A DNA stretch of 64,000 nt, from assembly GCF_019175285.1 (NCBI RefSeq), contig NC_056527.1, positions 111,176,389-111,240,388 on the forward strand. Reading direction: 5' to 3'. Source of the DNA: Sceloporus undulatus. Its lineage: Eukaryota; Chordata; Lepidosauria; Squamata; Phrynosomatidae. This document shows, piece after piece, positions 57,101-64,000 of the stretch. The first letter of the stretch is position 1, and the number at the start of each line of letters is the position of its first letter. The notes below the pieces were generated by a model. That model was not told the DNA's origin and did not search any database. It was given only the letters and a program-made list of their open reading frames with translations. Both the position numbers and the translations under genes were made by a program.

Positions 57101-60029
57101 TAGGAGGTGGTTTGAAGCCAACTCAGATGATATGGCTTGTTCCAATCTTGCCTCCTGACCCCTAAAGAGCTCAAATGCATTAAATGGTTATGTCCTTCTA
57201 GCTTTATCCCATTTTCTGCTTTTATCTCCCCCCCCCCTTTTTTTTTTTATAAAATACGACCCTGGTTTCTTTTTTTTTTCCCCTTTTTCCCTTGTTTTTT
57301 TTTTTTTTTTTTGCTTTGTTTCTTGAAATAGCTGCATAAGTATGAAGAAAACTACATGGAAGCTCTAGAGGGTTTTTCACGGGCCTCAGCTCTTGATCCT
57401 GCTTGGTCGGAACCACGCCAAAGAGAGCAGCAGCTCCTAGATTTCCTAGTCAGGCTAACCAACCTCCTTGAAAACAAGGTATTAAGGTGACAAGATTTAA
57501 TCCTTTGTTCATCCATGTAAGTCAACATTGCCTCTGTTTCTGTGACTCATTCTGTTCTTTTCTTTTCCCCCTCATAGGGAAAGGTAAAAAGCAAGAAGCT
57601 GCAAAGCATGGTAGGAAACTTGCATCCCTCTCAACTGGGCCCTTGTGGTGATGGCCACTACCAAGGTCCCTCTGGTCAGAAGGTGGAACTGGAGCAGCGG
57701 CCGCTAAGTGCCTTGCGGCCTGGTGTTAACTCTGGCACTGTTGTGCTAGGGAAGGTGCTGTTCAGCCTGACCACAGAGGAAAAGGTGCCCTTGTGAGTAT
57801 CCATCCCTCCATCCTTGGAATCGTTCATGTCTGAGAGTGTCCGTCTTTTCCTGCCTGATTAGCTTGGTTAGAACTTACATGCTGCTTTAACTTTGTAGCT
57901 TGAAAATAGGTCTCAGTATTTATTAAAGAGCTGTAAATCAGCCCTGTAAATCAAAGTGATATTTTCCCCCATTCCCTTTCCAAAAACACACATGAACTTA
58001 TGATAACAGGCTGTTTACACTTGAGTCTAGGGACAATTATGCCTCTAAAATGTAGGAGCTATAAAGCTATCACTTAGGCTCTTTGAAGGAACGTATCTTC
58101 TTGATATTTTAAGTTATGCAGAAGAGGCACTGTCCCGCTGCCTTTATAGGTATGGTTAGTGGAAACACAGGAGAAGGCCTTCTCTGTGGCTGCTCTCACA
58201 CTTTGGAACTCCCTCCCTATGGAAATTAGGATGGCTCTTCCTTTGTTGTCCTTGTGACTGCAGGTTAAGACCTTTTTTTTGCAGCACACCTTTGGAAATT
58301 GATTTTTAACAAAAAAGGGGCTTTTTATGGTACTGTACTATTGTAATCGTGTTTAAAGAAAGATTGTAAATAGTTTTAAATCTGCTGTTGCTTAATACTG
58401 TTTTAAACATAATTCTGTATGTTTTTATAATTATGTGTTTTTATTGTATTTTGTGCCTTTTTTGTAAGTCACCTTGAATTCTAGTTTGGGAGAAAGGTGG
58501 GATATAAATAAAGTGATGAATGGATGGATGATGGATCACTTCTTGAACTATATGGGCAGTGTACATTGCCCACCTTCTCACTTATCCATTTATCTGTCCA
58601 TTTAGTGTCCTTAGTTTTTCTTTCTCAACAATTTTTTTCCCCTCCTTCTCTTGCTTTCCTTCCTTCTGTTCTCTAATAGCACATTTGGTCTCACTGACTC
58701 CGTTGATGGCCCTTGTTTTGCTGTTACTGTTTACAATATGGCACAAAGCTGGGGGGTTCTGATTGGAGACTCAGTGGCCATCCCTGAACCTCACCTTCGG
58801 CACCATCACATCCAGCATCAAGGAAAGGCAAGTCCTGACCATATCTTCCCATAAGCTCTTCCAAGCTTCCCTGTTTCATGTATCAGATTCTTGTTGTCAT
58901 CCTATGGAGCAGGGGGCTCTAAGGTTGCAACTAGCAATGTGGAATTGAATATATAAGCATTAGAAATACCGTAGTCTAGTGCACCAATTAAGAACTCAAG
59001 GCTTCCTGGCTGTGCCCAGTCTGTCTTGGAAGCTGCCCCCCTGCCCCATTTCTGTACAGTTTTTTTAAGTGCTGTTCAGAGAGAAAATTTCCAAATAGAA
59101 CTGTAGTTTAGCAGTTACCTTGCAGGTCTTACAAAGATAAGTATTGTCGGCCCTCCATATCTGCAGAGCCTGCATCCACTGATTCAACCATTCACACCTT
59201 GAAAATATTTTTTAAAAATTCTAAAAAGCAAGCCATGATTTTGGCATTTTATAAAAGGGATACCATTTTACTATGCCATTATATATAATGGGACTTGAGC
59301 ATCCATGGATTTTGGGGTCCACTGTGGGTGTGTGTCTTAGAACTAAACCCTAGTGGATGCCCAAAACCCACTGTATATACATCCTGTCTTAATCCTGGCA
59401 TGAGACCAAGGGAACTTACACAATGATACTTCTAAAGATCTACTGATAAATGGGGGGGGGGGGGGGGAGGGGGGAGATATGATTAAAACAACATTAATTT
59501 AAAAACATATAAATAAAAAGGCCTTTACCTGCCAGCTGGAGCAGGGGGTATGGAAGAGAGTTTTTGAGAACTGCTGTTGAAAAAGCCCTCTTGTGTGTCC
59601 TTACCAGACATGCCTGTGACAATGGTAGGACTAAGAGAAAACCCTCATCTGAGGCTCTTTTCAAACTTCTTGCTTCATTTGTTAAATATCTCAGGCCTGT
59701 TATACTGGGGCGGGAAACATATGTCCCTCTGGATGTTTTGGCCTATCCCTCCAGTCAGCTCCACCCATTATGGCCAATAGAAAGGGAATGTGGAAGTTAC
59801 AATCAAAAACATCCAGAGGTACAAGGATTTTCGACTTTTTTATTACCCAGTAGTCAGTAGATTTAAGATTTTGACTGAATGCTGTCTCCTTTCCTCCCCT
59901 CCTTTTCAGAGTTTCACCTTCTCTGACATCCGGGTGGAAACTCCTTTGTTGCTGGTGGTGAATGGCAAGGTCCAGGGATCCCAGAGCCAGGCTGCTGCCA
60001 CAGTGGCATACCAGGCACAGAGTGAATGA
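51132..60029 (+). CDS. TTC5: TTC5 (STRAP), tetratricopeptide repeat protein 5
   Basis: TTC5 is a p53/p300 stress cofactor and the factor that recognises nascent tubulins in tubulin mRNA autoregulation. Ten coding exons: 51132-51179, 53794-53926, 54643-54854, 55132-55282, 55373-55464, 56694-56750, 57332-57478, 57578-57792, 58680-58827, 59910-60029. They give exactly 440 residues, the human length. The protein starts [13 protein letters not shown] helices run from about residue 20 to 290 ([40 protein letters not shown] without its last part, [15 protein letters not shown]), and an OB-fold-like domain follows ([31 protein letters not shown]). All introns are GT-AG except the ninth, which begins GGAAAG|GCAAGT. 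The start codon context is CAATCATGG. Confidence 0.97.
51356..51760. repeat. Two adjacent family 1 MITEs in TTC5 intron 1
   Basis: First copy 51356-51535 (gcagaagtaatccggtttgg), second 51540-51760 (gccaaaacacactgcagaaa ... tctgcagtgtcttttgg). Confidence 0.75.
52020..52447 (+). repeat. CR1-like LINE 3' end
   Basis: Contains ggaagctggggatgtttagc, ggttggactggatggctctt and the terminal ctctatgattcta. TTC5 intron 1. Confidence 0.85.
52661..52798 (-). repeat. tRNA-derived SINE, truncated
   Basis: ctaggtcacccagtgggttt and agtccaacaccttaatcact are the complement of the SINE core and A box. Confidence 0.75.
53467..53660. repeat. Family 1 MITE in TTC5 intron 1
   Basis: gctgcatctgctctgcagaa ... gcattaattctgcagc ends, about 130 bases before exon 2. 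Confidence 0.75.
58085..58525 (+). repeat. L2-like LINE 3' end in TTC5 intron
   Basis: Contains gaaggccttctctgtggctg, tggaactccctccctatgg and the terminal gggagaaaggtgggatataa followed by (atgg)n. Confidence 0.75.
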
Positions 60030-60789
60030 AGATGGGAAGCAGAAGGCAACGTGGGGACTGCTCCTTCTTTCCAGAGGTGTTTGGCCTTGTGCCTGTCTCT
60101 GCTACCTCTCAGAAAATCTAAACATTTAATGGCCAAGGGAAATTGAACCAGGTTTTTTGGGTGTTTTTTTTTTAATAACATCTGAAGGCATTAGGTGATG
60201 GAGAAGCAGAGAAGGGATTACAGGAGGTGTACCCCCAGTGAGGCTTATTTGGTTCCATCTCAATTCCACTGCCATAGGAATTGACATGTGCCTTAATCTA
60301 TTACTATAATAAAATTAGACTCCCTAAATTGGACTGGAAAAACCAGGAGGCTGCCCAGTTAAGTCCGCGTTGCTTCTCTTTTCTCCAATCCCTCTCACTA
60401 AGGCAGCTTTATCTTTGTTCTTGGGAAGGATAACCCCTTGGACCATTTTATTTGAACTTAGGCACTCAGTCTCCTTGGCTCTTCTGTTTGTTTGGATTTT
60501 GGTGTGTGAGTTTTTTTTTTAAAAAAATCTCATTGAGTTGAATCCAGACTTAGTTATAATTACAGCAATTTCACTGAAGTCAGTACCATATAAGTTAATC
60601 ATGACTTAAATCCCAGTGATTGCAGTATGCTGTTAGTATGGACTAACTCTGGATCCAATTTGTTGTATTTTATTTTGTGTATATAGGAGATAATAACATC
60701 CATATTTATTTGGTAAAATTCTGAGTTTCTGTAATTTTATATATAATTTTTCAGATTTTTGGTCATTTTCCCAGTTAATTTTCCCAGTT

Positions 60790-60795
60790 AATAAA
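60790..60795 (+). terminator. TTC5: Poly(A) signal of TTC5
   Basis: AATAAA followed by a GT-rich stretch (tgtgtattgtttacc, then gtgtgcattgttt) fits a cleavage site near 60815. An earlier AATAAA at 60308-60313 could give a shorter form. Confidence 0.65.
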
Positions 60796-60979
60796 ATGTG
60801 TATTGTTTACCAATCAAGTGTGCATTGTTTCTAAATGTGTAGTCCTTATCAATCAGAAGTACCACAAAAAAACCCGTTACAGTGTCCCAACTCAAAGCAG
60901 CTGAAAATATATTTTATTTCAGCCTGGTAAAGAGAAGTCTGAGGGTTGTCATGATTACTCTCTTTAAATATCTGAAGGG

Positions 60980-61275
60980 CTGTCAAAGAGGAACAGGCGG
61001 ATTTGTTCTCTGCTGCTCAAAGTAGAGGACCAAGTGAAATGATTTTAGGTTACAGGAGGGTTCTGTTGAACATTAAAAGAAACTTCTTGATGGTAAGGGT
61101 GGTTTGACAATGGAACCAATTACCTAGAGATGTTGTGTGGTCTTCTCCTCTGGACCTTTTCATAAAGAGGCTTGACAGCTACCTGCTGGGGATGGCTCTA
61201 GCTGCAGATCCTGCACTGAGCAGGTTGTTGGACCTGATGGCCTTTGGGGCCTCTCCCAACTCTGTGATTCTATAT
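60980..61275 (+). repeat. CR1-like LINE 3' end
   Basis: tatctgaagggctgtcaaag at the start and the typical gttggacctgatggcctttg, then aactctgtgattctat, at the end. Confidence 0.85.
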
Positions 61276-61448
61276 TTATCCTCATATCGACCTGATCAGG
61301 TGGATAAAATGGGCTGAGAGAGAGAGAGAGCTATTTGCCCCAAAGTACCCAGGTGTTGTAACTTCTGCTTAGAGATCCTCCTCTTTATAGTCTTGGGCCC
61401 ATGGCCAGTTGGTTGCCATAGAACAATGGTAGACTGGCCTGCACACTG

Positions 61449-61668
61449 GTTTGTTGTGTGCTTTAAAGTCATTTCTGACCTATGGCAAGGTGAAACTATC
61501 AGAGGATTTTTTTTGGCAAGGTTTGTTGAGAGGGGGTTTGTATTTATCTTCTGCTGAGGCTGAGAGAGTGTGACTTGCCCATGGCCGTCCATTGGGTTTC
61601 CTTGGCCAAGCAGAGATATAAAACCTTGGTCTCCAGAGTCATAGTCTAACACTCAAACTACTACAGTA
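61449..61668 (-). repeat. tRNA-derived SINE
   Basis: tttgttgtgtgctttaaagt at one end, agtctaacactcaaactact at the other. Preceded by a (GA)n run at 61317-61332. Confidence 0.75.
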
Positions 61669-61669
61669 G

Positions 61670-63470
61670 CCTAGGTCAAGCAGGCTAGATTCCTGCCACA
61701 TTACTTTTTTGGTGTTGGTGGGGATTTGGTCTGTTTTATCTAGATGTTTATGGTCCTGGCAAAATATGATCAAGTAATGATTAAAATTCAGATGTTTGCC
61801 CACTAATGTGGTCATAAGAAAAATGTTTTAAGATGGCAAAACTAGAAAGATTCTACACTTATGAATGCCAGCTCCTATTTCTTTGAAAGTATATTAGTGC
61901 TACCTGATGTGGGAGGCTGGTACATTTTTACCCGAAGGTGCCAAGGACCAGTACCATATTTGTGTCCCTTGGCAACACTTGTTCCTTTCTAGGAACACTT
62001 GTTCCTCTCTAGGGACCAGTAACTAACAGATTCTGGACCATCACTGGTCCAGAGACCACCACTTTGCTGAGTCTAACGGAGTCCAACAACGTAAGAAGTA
62101 TGTGAATATGTTTGTATTGTGTTCCACAAGTGGGATGCTTAAAGCATCTGGACCACTGTCTCAAATACAGAGTTATTTTGATGGTTTTGGCCAACCATGT
62201 CATAGAAGACTGATGTATTAAGTACACAGGGTGCTCCAAAATATGTATGAATCTCATATTTTCCAAAGTCGACTATAGAGATTCTTGTGATTTTGCTATA
62301 AACTTAATTGTATTGTATATGGCTAACAGAATGGATTGCTTATAAGAGCCTAAACATCCAACCAACATCCTAATGCTACTAATGCTCACTTTTCTTTGTT
62401 TCCCCCATCCTATACACTCTGGTGACCCCTAGCGTTTGTTTAAGGTTTTGGTTGTCATTGAACTATCAAGTATTTATACTTTTGAGTTCAAACTTCACTT
62501 TTTAATGCATCTGATGAGGATGTGTTGAATTGTGTGCATGATGGTTTAAAAACAAGGGATTAACCTTTTCACTTTGAATCTTTTTCTTCAGGGAAATAAT
62601 TTACCACTCTCTCCATCTTGCTTGTAACTCTAATCATCTCTTTCCCCACCAGTGCCATACATTAATTGTCTTAATCTATATCTTCCATCAGAACTATATT
62701 TGTCTCTGTTTTCTGCAGAATCAAACAGGTGGGTGTAGAGTGTACTGTCATCTCATCTGATGATGCAGATGTAAGAATGAGATAACTTTGTACATGTGAG
62801 CCAAATTGAGTCCAACATCTACCTTCTGATGCACAGGTTTTTGCCTACACAGTTTACCAATGCATGAATTGTGCTCTGTGAAGAGTAAAGTAACCTTTCT
62901 ATGACCTGTTTCAATTTACGATGGTAAAGATTGACTGCTTAATGGCTGAGCTTTGGCACTGTGGGGTGGATCTGCTGCTCCACATGGCTTGTCATCTTAA
63001 TTGGCTCTCGCAGGAGAGCCCAAGGAGAAAAGTTCAAATGTGGGCACCAGCTAATTGTGTTGGGAGAGATTTTTTTTTTGTGAAGTTGATTTTTTTTCCT
63101 TTCTGATCTAACTTTTCTGAAAACTGTGTAACGTGTTTAATGCCATGAATGAAAGGGCCAGCAGAACCTGACCTGAACCCTGAGTATGGAAAAGTCGCTT
63201 TGTTGGACTACGAAACCCTCAGTACTTGTGACCAGGCTGGCCAAGGTATTCTGAGTGTTGCAGCCCAAAAAGTAACTTTTCTAAACTGTGTGCCATATTC
63301 TGTGTGAAGCATACAAAGGACTCTTAATCACACTTTCCCAGCCACAGAAGTTTCCCCCTAGCAATACAGGAACAAGGAACTAAATTTTCATTTGCATTAG
63401 CAGGGTTACATATTTCATACTAAATATAACCTGAGTTACATTTAGTATGAAATTCTTAAATATGAAACTG
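61670..63470. other. Intergenic stretch after TTC5
   Basis: AT-rich, no convincing exon, RNA gene or clear repeat. The short open frames carry no recognisable domain. Confidence 0.4.
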
Positions 63471-63836
63471 AGGCCGGTTACACACCGGCACTTGGGACAT
63501 TCGGAGGACGTCCCATTTTAAAAAAGGGGCGTCTCTTCTAGACGCCCCTGTCCCTAGTACGGACTCTGTCCGTACAATATGGCGCTGGCCCTTCTACATG
63601 GCTAGCGCCATATTGACGTATCGGACGCTGAGCGTCCGAACGTCACGCGGCGCCTATGACGTCGCCAATGCGCCAGTGGCGCCTCGCGACGTCATAGAGG
63701 CGCTGCAAGAAGGAGCTCCATTTTGGAGCTCCTTTTTTGCTCCGCGCGGGAGGCGCGCGGTGTGGCTGCTGCGGCTCCCGCACGGAGCAGGCGGCGGCGG
63801 CGGCAGACCGCCTCAAAGCGGCGGTCTATAACCCGC
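63471..63836. repeat. CpG-rich non-autonomous DNA element
   Basis: Ends ccggttacacaccggc and its diverged inverse gcggcggtctataacccg bound a block full of CpG and short palindromes (ggacgctgagcgtcc, ggagctccattttggagctc). No conserved coding frame. Confidence 0.5.
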
Positions 63837-64000
63837 CCAAGTCACCCCATTTACACCAGACCCAGTTTACACAGTGAGTCCAGGAATGCAACCCTGACGT
63901 AAATCAAAACCCATATGTATTTTAACCAGAGCCTGGAAGAATTCAGTGTGGGACTACAGCTCCCAGTATCCCCTAGCCATGGGCCCATGCTGGAGATTTC

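Noticed and set aside
57222-57416. Lysine-rich minus-strand frame
   Set aside because: It is the complement of a T-rich pyrimidine tract before TTC5 exon 7.
63598-63831. 77-codon frame in the CpG-rich block
   Set aside because: Composition follows the palindromic GC-rich repeat; no domain and no splice sites.

Overview
The window is eukaryotic and looks like a squamate (lizard, probably iguanian) nuclear genome. Its genes are split into many short GT-AG exons. The spaces between exons are filled with tRNA-derived SINEs that end in acaacaac, CR1- and L2-like LINE 3' ends, RTE-like LINE pieces, and several families of short palindromic (MITE-like) DNA transposons. One 10-base run of N (39061-39070) marks an assembly gap.

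Gene order is TEP1 (last 13 exons, +, 1029-12526), PARP2 (-, 13597-25297 plus an untranslated first exon near 27521-27660), RPPH1 (RNase P RNA, +, 27991-28321), a perforin-1-like gene (-, 29532-33020), CCNB1IP1/HEI10 (+, coding 46122-48492, with candidate 5' exons from about 37000 and a SNORD126-like C/D snoRNA at 40725-40798), and TTC5/STRAP (+, 51132-60029). As I recall the human map, TEP1, PARP2, RPPH1, CCNB1IP1 and TTC5 lie in the same order and relative orientation on chromosome 14q11.2. The perforin gene between RPPH1 and CCNB1IP1 has no human counterpart there.

Region by region: 1-12.7 kb is the WD-repeat C-terminus of TEP1. It converges on PARP2, and their poly(A) signals lie about 570 bp apart. 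At 13.6-27.7 kb is PARP2, which here begins with two WWE domains ahead of the usual WGR, helical and ADP-ribosyltransferase domains. At 27.6-28.3 kb is the divergent PARP2/RPPH1 promoter, with octamers, PSE and TATA, followed by RNase P RNA. At 29.5-33.1 kb is perforin-like. At 33.1-36.85 kb lies gene-free repeat-rich DNA. At 36.85-49.4 kb is CCNB1IP1 with its long 5' region, including a dense cluster of palindromic elements at 43.3-45.6 kb. At 49.4-51.1 kb is a Tigger-like element, at 51.1-60.8 kb TTC5, and at 60.8-64 kb repeats and a CpG-rich element.

The genes are not an operon. They are a conserved neighbourhood of RNP and DNA-repair genes (TEP1: telomerase/vault; PARP2: strand-break repair; RPPH1: tRNA 5' processing; CCNB1IP1: meiotic crossovers; TTC5: p53/p300 cofactor and tubulin autoregulation). 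Exon borders were chosen by matching splice sites, reading phase and remembered human protein sequence. The four spliced coding frames close without error (514 codons of TEP1, 699 or 710 of PARP2, 578 of perforin, 278 of CCNB1IP1, 440 of TTC5).
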